A DNA stretch of 64,000 nucleotides from Phanerochaete sordida (taxonomy: Eukaryota > Basidiomycota > Agaricomycetes > Polyporales > Phanerochaetaceae): the NCBI GenBank assembly GCA_019973155.2, contig BPQB01000001.1, positions 1,054,001-1,118,000 on the forward strand, written 5' to 3'. How positions within the stretch are numbered: position 1 is the stretch's first letter; each line of letters starts with the position of its first letter. The notes beneath the pieces are model-generated. The model did no database searches and was not told where the DNA came from. It was given only the letters and a program-made list of their open reading frames with translations. This document shows, one piece after another, positions 1-9,393 of this stretch. A program made the position numbers and the translations under genes.

Positions 1-203
1 GTTTGTCGTCCTCCAGGGCAGAAGGCGATCTCAAGTGCGTGATTGAGTGCGCCTTCTTCACCGTAATCTCCAATGTCATCTTGATTCAGAGCAAAATTCG
101 TGAAGTTGTAGCATGTGGTGCCGGTCGGAATATCGTTCGGAAGACCCAGCAGAAGCGAATGTAGGCGCAGCAGTGCAGCTTCTTTTCCGGCAGCGTCGTC
201 CAT
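1..203 (-). CDS. Unrecognised protein, N-terminal part (runs off the window)
   Basis: An open frame of 67 codons starts at an ATG at 203 (good context, ATGG) and is still open at base 1, so only the N-terminus is visible. It begins MDDAAGKEAALLRLHSL and continues with a Thr/Asn-rich stretch and an acidic segment. No signal peptide or membrane helix is visible, and I do not recognise the family. A donor-like site near base 1 is not obvious. The frame could be spurious, but the opposite strand shows no better coding frame here. It matters because it occupies the place where the 5' exons of the next gene fragment should lie. Confidence 0.4.
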   Translation of the reverse strand, partial: MDDAAGKEAALLRLHSLLLGLPNDIPTGTTCYNFTNFALNQDDIGDYGEEGALNHALEIAFCPGGRQ

Positions 204-460
204 GGTGCGCGCGCAGGTTGTGAGGACGTGCTCAAGAGCAGTGACAAATTTGCTCAGGCTCTGCGCGTTGCTTCAGAGACTTAGGGAGTAAATTAACCAC
301 GGCTTAATATCGAATACAATGCCTCACAATCTGGCTACGAGTTCGCTTCAACGTGTCCTTAAGACATTACTTACCGGAATGTTATCCTGCCCTTATCTTA
401 CCTGATAAGCGCCGTCGCCTACTTACTACCGTTGGCAGAAACTACCCTGAGTAACTGGCG

Positions 461-482
461 AGTAAGTAACCAGTTACTTACT
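461..482. repeat. Short perfect inverted repeat (10 bp arms, 2 bp loop)
   Basis: AGTAAGTAAC at 461-470 is followed after CA by its exact reverse complement at 473-482. Related TTACTTAC words recur at about 369, 420 and 486. The hairpin lies immediately upstream of a 5'-truncated gene fragment, so it may mark a rearrangement or transposon end. No matching distant terminal repeat or target-site duplication was seen. Confidence 0.5.
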
Positions 483-510
483 AGGTAAGTAACTACGATG
501 GAAGAAACCT

Positions 511-946
511 ATGGTTCTGCCGTGCACACTAACCCACCCGCTGATTTGTCGCCAGCTGAACCGCACGGTGATGTTCACGCTGTTCCTGCTCCCGCTGGCC
601 GTGATCGGGCTGTTCGAGGCGGAGCTGGACCCGTCGAAGAACAAGTGGGTCAACGCCTGGCTCTCGCACCCGGACCAGGGCGAGGCGGACGTGCCCGAGT
701 ACCGCGACCCCGCCGTCGACGGCGCGGACGCAGCCAAGGGCCTCCAGATCAGCCGCGTGCCGTTCGCGGAACTCGTGAAGGTGTTCCCGGACACGACACA
801 TGTGAGTGGGTTCTTGTTTGTGGAGGGGCGGCGCTGATGTGAAGCAGTCGAGCGACGCGGTCATCGTCAAGGAGGTCAAGGAGCTGAAGGCCCAGATTGA
901 AGAGCTGAAGCAGCTGCTACTCGAGAAGAACGGCTCTGGTTTCTGA
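511..946 (+). pseudogene. 3' fragment of a Yvc1-like vacuolar/TRP calcium channel gene
   Basis: Exons 511-801 and 848-946 (donor GTGAGT, acceptor GCAG) give a C-terminal piece of the fungal Yvc1/TRP-like cation channel family. There is one hydrophobic helix (MFTLFLLPLAVIGLF), a Pro/Asp-rich linker, the segment LQISRVPFAELVKVFPDTTH, and a Lys/Glu/Leu coiled coil ending ...LLLEKNGSGF. Whole channels have about 700 residues and several more helices. The upstream 500 bases hold no further channel exons and instead carry a gene start on the other strand. The natural exon probably begins after the acceptor-like site near 553, although an ATG at 511 keeps the frame open. I read this as a truncated relic; a functional short protein cannot be excluded. 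The family call is from memory. Confidence 0.55.
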
Positions 947-1092
947 GGAGGTCTGGAGGCTGTGCGTAACATGATATGAGGGACTGAGTATCTCTGGAAT
1001 GCTTGGTATATACACGGACTGCGCCTGCGCAAGACGATGTGTTGAATGTGTTGTGTACATGGACCATGTCGTGTAACAAAAGTGACCTGTGT

Positions 1093-1870
1093 CTATAGCT
1101 CCATCTGCCGCCCCGCAGGGTCTCGTACCAGTTGCGTGAGCACACCCATCGAGCGTACGAAGAATGGTCGAATCTCGTTGATCTCCATCGAGCTGAGGTT
1201 TGGCAACTAGAGCCTGCGTAAGGACGTGACGTAGCCAGACGAATGAGCACGCATACACTGAGTTCACTGTGGTCCAGCTTCGAGAGACCTTCCCGACTCT
1301 TGGCTTGACGCGCTTCTCGAATGTCTTTGAGCAGGGAGCGAATCTTGTCTGGTTCTTGAAAGTCTTCTGATGCGCTGACGGGCGTAGTCATGCTACTGTG
1401 GCTCGAGCAGCTCTAAGAAAGTGACGCACATGTCCAGAAGAACCTTCGCAATCTCTGCGAACCGGAATGGCATTTCGCTGAACTCTGGGCGGGTTGTCTC
1501 TAGCAGCAATCTGCCCTGCAAAAATTCTTCCAGCCCATGAGCATCAATCCGACTTAGTGAGATAGCATGCGCCACTCACCAACATTGAGCCAGTCTGGCG
1601 GGACGATGTGGCACTTTTTCTTCAGCTTGAGGTTCGTCGCCATCCATATTGGGACCCTGCACTTGACGGGCGGCCGCAGAGGCCCATAGGCACCCTAGCA
1701 CGACTGCATTAGATCAGAGAGCGGTCATTGGTCAGTCGGGGCGGGCGCACAGAGATGAAGGCCGTCCGCTCCATGGCGACTAGCGGGATGATCTCGACGA
1801 GCTGCTCCGAGGCGATGAGCTCGAGCTCTGCTGGGATCACAGACGTTCGCAGTGACGGGGGAAGGGCCAT
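1093..1870 (-). CDS. PSF2: GINS complex subunit Psf2
   Basis: Exons 1751-1870, 1580-1694, 1430-1526, 1257-1392 and 1093-1206 join in phase to 193 residues, the usual Psf2 length. Family hallmarks are the start MALPPSLRTSVIPAELELIA, the block YGPLRPPVKCRVPIWMA, the PPDWLNVEFLQ motif, the A-domain helices (PFRFAEIAKVLLD, IRSLLKDIREARQAK) and the C-terminal LPNLSSMEINEIRPFF. Psf2 is one of the four GINS subunits. GINS joins Mcm2-7 and Cdc45 in the CMG helicase that unwinds DNA at replication forks in the nucleus. The gene is divergent from a haspin-type kinase, with 289 bp between the start codons and an ACGCGT box in that spacer. Confidence 0.95.
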
Positions 1871-1990
1871 GTCTGTCCGGTCAAGTGTGAGATGGCAACA
1901 GGAGCGAGACGATGAAGATGGTGGCAGGCGGGGTGGATGGACGGAGCAAGAGCAGCCGCGCGCTCTGTATGTCGTGACTTGTGACTGGTA

Positions 1991-2030
1991 ACGCGACGCG
2001 GTAGACACGAAGCACGTGGTCAGAACGCGT
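1991..2030. promoter_or_regulatory. MCB-type boxes between PSF2 and the haspin gene
   Basis: A perfect ACGCGT lies at 2025-2030, and ACGCGACGCG, a near-match tandem, at 1991-2000. Both are in the 289-bp spacer between two divergent start codons. ACGCGT is the core of the MluI cell-cycle box bound by MBF (Mbp1/Swi6-type) factors at G1/S in fungi. That these sites act on either gene is inference. Confidence 0.45.
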
Positions 2031-2159
2031 TATGCTGTTTCCCACGATGACCAGCCTCGAGCCGCGTTGACATCGCAGGTTCGCGTTCGCGTACATACTT
2101 ACGTGCAACTGTTTCTGCTTCCGCTCTCCTGAAGTCTTTACCACGCTCGTTTTCTCAGC

Positions 2160-4754
2160 ATGCTCGGGACAAAGACCCGCCAGGTCACTGCCTACGGCCG
2201 AAGAGGACACAGGATCGTCAACGCGGACGACACCGACCGAAGGGTCGACGTGAAGAGCGATGCCGGGGCTGTCCCTCGACACCGCCCCGATGATACCCTT
2301 GCAACGCCCCCTCGCTTAAGTCGCAAGAGCCAGCCCTCTTATAGCTCCAGGGCATCGACTCCAGAGGTCTCCTCACCAGAAAGCATGTTGAAGACGCAGG
2401 CCCTGCCCAGGAAGGCTGACAAGGCCATGAAGACCAAGATCGCCCCTGGTCGCGCACCACTGAGCATGGTGCCTACCAATGTCTTGTCCGGCAATGGGAA
2501 CGGTGCTCGTGCGCCTCCAGCACAGAAGCCGCTACAGAAAGGCGTCAAGCCCAGGGTTGTGTCGGGAAAGAAGAATGCGACGCCGAAGAGGAAACCTCTC
2601 ACCATGGTGCCCGTCTCTCCTGTCGTGCACCTAGACATTATCACTCTAGACGACAAGGGCAAGCAAGTCTCTGTCGAGAAACGCAAGACCAACCCCGCCG
2701 TGCCTGCGAACCCCGTCGCCCGCAACGAACCCAGGCCGACGAAGGGCAAGGCTCCTGCCCCGAAACCTGTTCACCGACGTCCCGTCGAGGTCATCGAGAT
2801 TTCATCCTCCGATGAAGACGTACCTGCTCCGCGCATGCGGCAGCCTGCTCTGAAGTCGCGTCGACCTGTCGTCCATTCATCTGACGAGGACTCAGATGTA
2901 GAGATCATCTCAGGCGGCGACAGTGGTCGCCCGCTACCTGCGGCCTTCCCACCTCCTGGGCGGAGCACTGCACCGAAACGCAGGAATGTCGTTCTCTCAT
3001 CTCCGGAAAGCGTCCCCTCCCCGTCAAGCTCACGCGATACCATCCGCCCTTCGTCACGACCCGCTGCCGCAAAACCACCCAGAGCACCCTTAGCGCGCCA
3101 GCCAGTAGAGCCTGCACGCTCACGACCCAGCGTACAACCTCCGCGCCAGCCTCTTGCCCGGCCGTCCCGTGTTTCAGTCGACCTCGACCTGCAGGGCAGG
3201 TCGAAGCCGCGTCCCTCCACGCCGATCCGCTCTCGAGCCTTCCCCGCGCCACCCTCACCCCCATCACCCACGACGCCAAGCGACACCGACGACCTCTCCC
3301 TCGACCTCGCAGAGCTCGAGCTCTCGCCGCGCACGCTCCGGAACATCGAGGCGGAGGCACGCGGCTTGCGGCGCGCCGCCGTCGCGCAACCGGCGCACCT
3401 CGCGCCGCTCCTGCGCGAGTGCGGGCAGGCCGCGCCGCACGAGTTCTCTGCGTTCATCGAGATGTTTCCTGTCGACCCGCTTGTGCAGGTGTCGCACGAC
3501 GGCGTGCGCGTCCCCGGCACCGGCCGCGCAGCCTTCCGCAAGATCGGCGAGGCGTCGTACTCGGAGGTGTTCGGCATCGGGGACGTCGTGCTCAAGATCA
3601 TTCCCCTGCGGAACGAGGAACATGAGAAGGGGAAGAAAGTGAGCGAGGACGTGGACTGTCCCGCGCCGAGCGACGTGAAGGATGTGCTGAAGGAGATCAT
3701 CGTCACCCGCGCGGTGGGCGACGTATGCGAGGGCTTCGTTGAGCTGCTGAGGACGTACGTCGTCCGCGGGAAGTATCCTTCGCTGCTCCTGGACCTCTGG
3801 GATGAGTACGACCAGAGAAAGGGAAGTGAGAGCGTCAGACCTGGTAAGCCTCTTGTTTATGTGACAACGTCTCTTGCTCACTGGGGTCTCGTAGATGGCT
3901 TTGGGGTGTCGCAGGTCTATGCGATCATCGTCCTTCCGAACGGTGGTCCTGACTTGGAGGCATACACCTTTACTGGAGCCTCGAAGAACGGCTGGCGGCA
4001 AGCCTGCAGCTTGTTCTGGCAGGTCACACGAGCCCTGGCTGAAGCTGAGGAGCTCGTTCAGTTCGAGGCAAGAGTCTCTGTTATGGCCGCACTACGCGTC
4101 ACTGACCAACTTCCCAGCACCGCGACCTGCACTGGGGCCAAATACTGGTAAAGGACACCGAGGACGTCCCAGCGCCGCCGCGCCCGAAGACGGGCAAGGT
4201 TCCGATGGACGACGTGTCGTTCGGCGTGTGCGCGACGATCATCGATCTCGGGCTGTCGCGCATGAACGCGGGCGACGGCGACGACGCGTTCGTGCACTGG
4301 ACGTCGCCCGAAGCGGAGGTTTTCGACGGCGAGGGCGACTACCAGTTCGACGTCTACCGCATGATGCGCGCGCACAGCGACGGCAAGTGGCGCCGCTACC
4401 GGCCGCTCACGAACGTCATGGTGCGTGCTCATTCCGCATGCTTGCAATGTATAGAACAGAGGCTCATGCCGGACGCAGTGGCTGCACTACCTCGCGGACA
4501 AGCTCCTGCACGCGAAACGCCTGCGCAAGCCCGCCGCGGGCAAGGCGGCACGGCCCGACGCGCGCGTCTTCTCCGAGCTCGAGTGCCACGCGTGCCTCGT
4601 TGAGGTTGAGGCTGCGCTTCGGCGCGCCGTCGACGCGTGCGTACCGAAGAAGGGTAACCGCAAGACCCAGGCGCCGAAGGCAGTCGGTGCTGGAGCGTTC
4701 GGCTGCGCGGGTGATGTGCTCGAGATGGCGCAGAAGCATGGATGGGTTAGGTGA
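2160..4754 (+). CDS. Haspin-like serine/threonine kinase
   Basis: Exons 2160-3843, 3895-4067, 4118-4420 and 4479-4754 give 811 residues. The first 400 are low-complexity (Pro/Ser/Arg-rich, several KRK/RRP basic patches and SSDED acidic motifs), probably disordered and nuclear. The haspin-type kinase domain fills the C-terminal half: glycine loop GEASYSEVFGIG, Lys in VVLKIIPL, then FEHRDLHWGQILV with HRD at residues 620-622. Haspins phosphorylate histone H3 Thr3 to recruit the chromosomal passenger complex in mitosis. Human and yeast haspins have DYT at the metal-binding motif, but here it reads IIDLGLSR (DLG at 662-664). Intron 2 (4068-4117) starts with GC, not GT; the haspin-diagnostic FEHRDLHW crosses that junction, so the splice is well supported. 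Confidence 0.9.
4068..4117 (+). other. GC-AG intron in the haspin-like gene
   Basis: The donor is GAG|GCAAGA and the acceptor TTCCCAG|CAC. Joining restores the conserved haspin string FEHRDLHWG in phase. No GT donor nearby gives that result. Confidence 0.8.
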
Positions 4755-4905
4755 TGTATTTATAAGATTCTGGACCTTGGCGAGACCTAGCATTACCCTT
4801 CAGACGATACCATGCATATTCAGTTTCGATTTTCCTTCACTTGAGGCTCGCCGACAGCAAGAAACGACGAGACTTTGCAGAGTGGTGTTTATCATGCAGG
4901 TGCTG

Positions 4906-6689
4906 TTACAACTTGGCCCTGACCTGGTCATTGGCCGTAAACGTAGACGTCCTTGCCTCCTCCTCCCGACCCTCTTCCCAGAACACAACCGTGACGGTGA
5001 CGTCGTCCCGGTACCTCCGCGACAGCGGCGCAGGGATGCTGAGTAGCTGACGCAGCTTCACCTCGTCGCCGCCGCCGAACGCGTTGCGGATGAGGTGCGT
5101 GCTGATGTTGTCGTCGACGAACGCCCACGCGCCCTCCTCGGCGCTGCGCTGGCGCTTGTCCTTGCCCTCGATCGTGTTGCCCGTCGTCGTCGGCACGAGC
5201 TGCGCCAGCTCACCGCGTGGGATCGTGCCCTTGAGCCCCGCGAGGTGCCCGCCGACGAGCGCGACGACCTGCTCGGACGTCAGCTCGTCCCAGAGGCCGT
5301 CCGTGGCCATCACGATGAACTTCATCGCGGACTTAGGCTTCTCCTTCGATGGGGCGTCGGGTGAGGGCAGGAAGGACAGGTCGCGGTGGGTCACGACTGG
5401 GCGGGACGTGACATATGGAGGCGTACGAAGGAGCGCAGGTGTTGAGCGCATGGACTGCCCATTGCCTTCGTAGAATGCTTTGTTCAGGCTGTAGCAGCCA
5501 TGGTCAGAACACTCCGCGCTCATATCAGTTCTACTACTTACAGTGCCTGAACTTCTGCTGGCCATTTGTACCGCGCATCGCCGAATGCACGAGTGGGTTC
5601 CAGGCCGCCGAGCACACGTCCTCTCATGATAACAGTGTTTGCCTCGTCAGCAGGGTGCTCGGCTTGCATCCTACACCAAAAATCAGCGCGTTGATTATTT
5701 GAATAGGCGTAACACTCACCTGCGCAGCTCATTGGGATTGCGGCCGGTCTGGTCATCAGTGAGCACATCAACTCGCCAGAAGCCAGAGCCATCTGGTGTC
5801 TGCTCCCATACACCCGCAACGGCACGGCTGTCGCCAGCTATCGCAACGTAGAGGTTACGGTGAGCCGTGTCAAACATGGCTAGCAACGCGCAGCTTCCTG
5901 GAAGGGCAAGTCATTGAACCGGCGTTGTAGTGCGGGCAAGAGTTAGTTCGTACCTGACAGTGCAGGGCGCAGCATAGCCTCCGCTAATGGGTGTTTGCTC
6001 AGGTCTGGTACGGCCTGCTCTTTGCCGCCCTCTTGCACCATGGTCTGAGCGAGGAATCGCAATGGTGCGTCTACAATCTCAGAATCCAGGTTTGTGAACG
6101 CCCGCTGGATAGCAAGTGAAACGAATTGGGGGTTGGCGTCGAAAGGGAGCTGGCTAGCCTTGGTTGGAGACAGTAGAGCTCTCAGATTCGACAGTGTGCC
6201 TGATTTCGGGATGATAGCAGATGGTTCCCGGATGAGTAGGTCGAGCTCGAGTGCGACAGCGGGGATGAGAACTCGCGAGAGCAGTCGTGAAGTGTCATAC
6301 CCTCCGTGACCGTCCATGACAGCGAAGAACATTAGGTCGCCTGGTGGGGACAGCTCTGAAGGGTCGCGTTCTACTATCTTGCTTGCATTAGCGTCCTCTA
6401 TTGGATCGTTTGAGGCGAGGTATGCCGTGTGTTTCTTCCAGACCATGCCGTGTCGCGGGACAGACGACGCTTCGGCATGTTCATGTAATCGGTCCTCGAC
6501 TTCCTCCTTCGTAAGAAGCTGTATGGCGCGTGTCGACATGGTAGCTTTGCCGTCGGTTCCCCGGACCCTCACTGGAAGGTCAAAGGTCTCCCGAGGTTTC
6601 GGCTTGGATGTGTACTTGAAGTAGAGGTAGCCTGGTGCACCGACCAAGACGGCGGTGCCGACGACCGGTTTCCACAATCGTTTGAGCAT
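4906..6689 (-). CDS. PTC5: Mitochondrial PP2C phosphatase, Ptc5-type (pyruvate dehydrogenase phosphatase)
   Basis: Exons 5954-6689, 5720-5897, 5542-5670 and 4906-5488 give 541 residues. The N-terminus MLKRLWKPVVGTAVLVG, then a hydrophobic segment and basic residues, fits a mitochondrial presequence or inner-membrane anchor. PP2C metal and catalytic motifs appear in order: FFAVMDGHGGYDT, VAIAGDSRAV, RVLGGLEPTRAFGD, FIVMATDGLWDELT and a late DDNIS...RDDVTVTVVFW. The family dephosphorylates the E1-alpha subunit of pyruvate dehydrogenase and so activates it. The first in-frame ATG is at 6689. The gene is divergent from a mitochondrial release factor, with 371 bp between starts. Confidence 0.9.
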
Positions 6690-7060
6690 ACGCACGCCTG
6701 CAGGAGTATGTTGTGGTCCTGTTGGGAGGAGACAAACGTTACTCTGAGAACGTAGGCGGTGCAGAGTGGGCCTCTACGTCGGCTGATGTACTGGTATCTG
6801 GACCAATGAGCCCAATTCTGGATCCGTCGACAGACAAGATGAGCGCACCTCTGGCTTGTATACAGTATGCGTCTACGCGAGCAGACACGCTGGCCCTGAC
6901 CACATAAATATCCTGCCGCGGCGACGAGATATGCGTCCTGTAGATGGGGGAGAAGGGGAGAGCTGTGAAGCGGCGCGTCGGCTCGACGTGCGTCACTTGC
7001 TCGCGCTCCGGACTTGATCTCGACCCTCATCCCGTCTCCGCCTCGGCAAGTCGTCTGCGC

Positions 7061-8661
7061 ATGTCCAGGGCACTGCTCAACGTGACTCGGGCTCTGCGAC
7101 TGTCGCATACTACTACGCACCTCCGTCTGCGAATCCCGTATCGGCCTGCTTCAACGGCTGCGGCTGCCAAGGCCGCAGAGAACCTCCAGTCACTCATCCG
7201 CGAGAAGATAAATGGCGTCTCGAGTGCATTGTCGGACATAACTTCTTATGCTGACTGGTCCGCAATCGAGAAGGAGGCAGAGGGCTTGAAGAGTCAGCTA
7301 CAGGTTCGCGCAGACTTCCACTGATCCATGACCGTGGCTGTCAACTCTCTGCAGGATGAGAAAGCTTGGGAAGACAAGGCGCAAATCGCGCAGACGATGA
7401 AGCTGCAGACCCGTCTTGGTCGATTAGAGAAGCAACTCTCCGGCTATCGCCAGCTGCAGACTGCAGTCTCCGATGTACGTGAACTGGCAGGTACCTACTT
7501 CCGGCCACAGAGTGTAACATCACATTTATTCCGCGTCCAGAATTTGCAGATACGGATATGCAAGAACAGCTCCTGCCAGAGCTAGATGAACTTCTCAACA
7601 CTTCGCAAGAGACCCTCGTCGGGCTATGGCTGTCAGATCCCGTCGACGCCAACTCGGCCTACATTGACATACATGCGGGGTCCGGCGGCACGGAAGCTTG
7701 TGATTGGGCCTCTATGCTCACTCGAATGTATACAAGATGGGCCAACTCGCAAAACTATACAGGTAAGTCTCGCCAACGTATTACACAGCTTACAGCTGAA
7801 CATTGTATAGTCGAAATCGTCAATGAGGCACTTGGAGACGTCGCTGGAATCAAGTCTACCACCCTTCTCGTCAGCGGACAGTATGCGTATGGCTACGCTC
7901 GGTACGAGAGTGGCGTGCATCGTCTAGTGCGTACATCGCCCTTCGACGCGACTGGCGCTAGACATACGTCTTTCGCCAGTGTACGCGTCACGCCGCACTT
8001 CGAAGAAGATTCGCAAGAGACTGGCATTGAGATCAACCCTTCGGACTTGAAGATCACGACGATGCGAAGTCAAGGAGCAGGTTCGTTCGGTCTCAAGCAT
8101 GACTTCGCTTTTACCTGACAGCGATTGGCAGGCGGACAACACGTCAACAAGACTGAGAGTGCCGTCCGTGTTCTTCACGTTCCGAGCGGCATAATTGTAT
8201 CGGTGAGTTTATGTATGCTGTATGTAGGTTAAGGAGGTTCGGGGTGCTGAAATCTTGACAGTGCCAAGTCGAACGTAGCCAACACCAAAATAGAAGGCTT
8301 GCTATTGCACTCTTGAGGTCTAAGCTATATGAGCTTGAGCAGAACAAAAGGTAAAAGACTATTTTACGTCCAACCAAGGTTGTATCTCACATTTTCTTCA
8401 GAGAACGCGAAAAGTCAGATGCTCATGGCTCGCTGCCGGACATCTCGTGGGGCTCACAAATTCGGAGTTACGTCTTGCATCCCTACCAGCTGATCAAGGA
8501 CGTGCGCACAAACTACGAGATTACTGGTGGTGGCGTCAATAGAGTACTTGAAGGCGATCTCACTGGGTAGGTGGCGCTCTATTTTACTAACTATACACGT
8601 ACTGACTAATGACAGCTTTATGGAGGCGAATTTGCGGACATTCAGAGCAAAGAAGAAGTAA
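7061..8661 (+). CDS. Mitochondrial peptide-chain release factor, RF2 (PrfB) type
   Basis: Eight exons (7061-7303, 7355-7490, 7541-7762, 7811-8080, 8132-8202, 8262-8350, 8402-8566, 8616-8661) give 413 residues. The first 40 residues are Arg/Ser/Thr-rich without acidic residues, fitting a mitochondrial presequence; the upstream in-frame ATG at 6944 would bury it. Class-I release factor features follow: [14 protein letters not shown], the anticodon-like tripeptide SPF at 243-245 ([17 protein letters not shown]), [15 protein letters not shown] with GGQ at 291-293, and the RF2-like tail [23 protein letters not shown] is diagnostic of RF2, which reads UAA and UGA in bacteria; RF1 types carry a PxT motif. 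The protein should release peptides from mitoribosomes. Confidence 0.9.
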
Positions 8662-9393
8662 TAGTATATCTGTAGCGTACATTCATTGTGCGCTTCCACA
8701 TCGGATACCTTCGTCTGGATGACTTGCTAAAATGGCCTCCCTCGCCGCATATTCTCTATGTGAGCGTTCCCTACGCTGGATAGCATTGGACATTACTTAG
8801 CATATAATGCCATCTCTTGATAGCTTCAGCTACCATGTCTTCCGACCGCTATCAATCCACTTGAACAGCCCGCGGACCTGTTCTGAAGGTCGCGTTGTGG
8901 ATATTGCTCGCGGGTGCCCAGCGTTCCGCGGCGATTGAGCTTCTCCATCCGGAGCGATCACGGAGCTTGGAGGCGAGACATCGTCCCGCTCGCTACAATT
9001 TACCCCGCGGATCGTCTGATGCGCCATCAGTGCGCGCGGGATGCGACTCTTCCCTCTTCAACCTGCGCTCAACTCAGCGGTGCTCTTCTGCACGCATAAG
9101 ACGCGTCGAAGAGCAGAAAAAAATCGTCGTTCATGCCTAAAGACCGTCTCCCGACCGCCAGGCGAAGCGTCGATGCGCCGCGACAACGCGTGAACGGTGC
9201 CTTCATCACTCCACCCTGCGTCGGGAAACCACATGGTCCGCGCGCGCAAGCCGACCGAATGGCTAGCGATGGCGATGAAGCACAGTAAAACACATACGAT
9301 GCCGCCCATCTCTTGTCCTCTCCCGCCACCCTTCCTCTCCCTCCTTCTCTCCCTTCCGCCTCCTCCCTTCACAAACCTCACCCCGCCCGCCGG
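8662..9393. other. Intergenic region, nothing recognised
   Basis: About 730 bp between the release-factor stop and the next gene. Short ORFs on both strands show no family resemblance. A pyrimidine-rich tract (about 9310-9370) precedes the next start codon and probably belongs to that gene's promoter or 5' UTR. Confidence 0.5.

Noticed and set aside
2771..3706. Long minus-strand frame opposite the haspin-like gene
   Set aside because: Arg/Gly/Ser-rich shadow frame with no domains; the plus strand carries the kinase motifs.
6944..7060. Upstream in-frame ATG extending the mitochondrial release factor by 39 residues
   Set aside because: The extension would bury the mitochondrial presequence that starts at 7061 and looks like 5' UTR.
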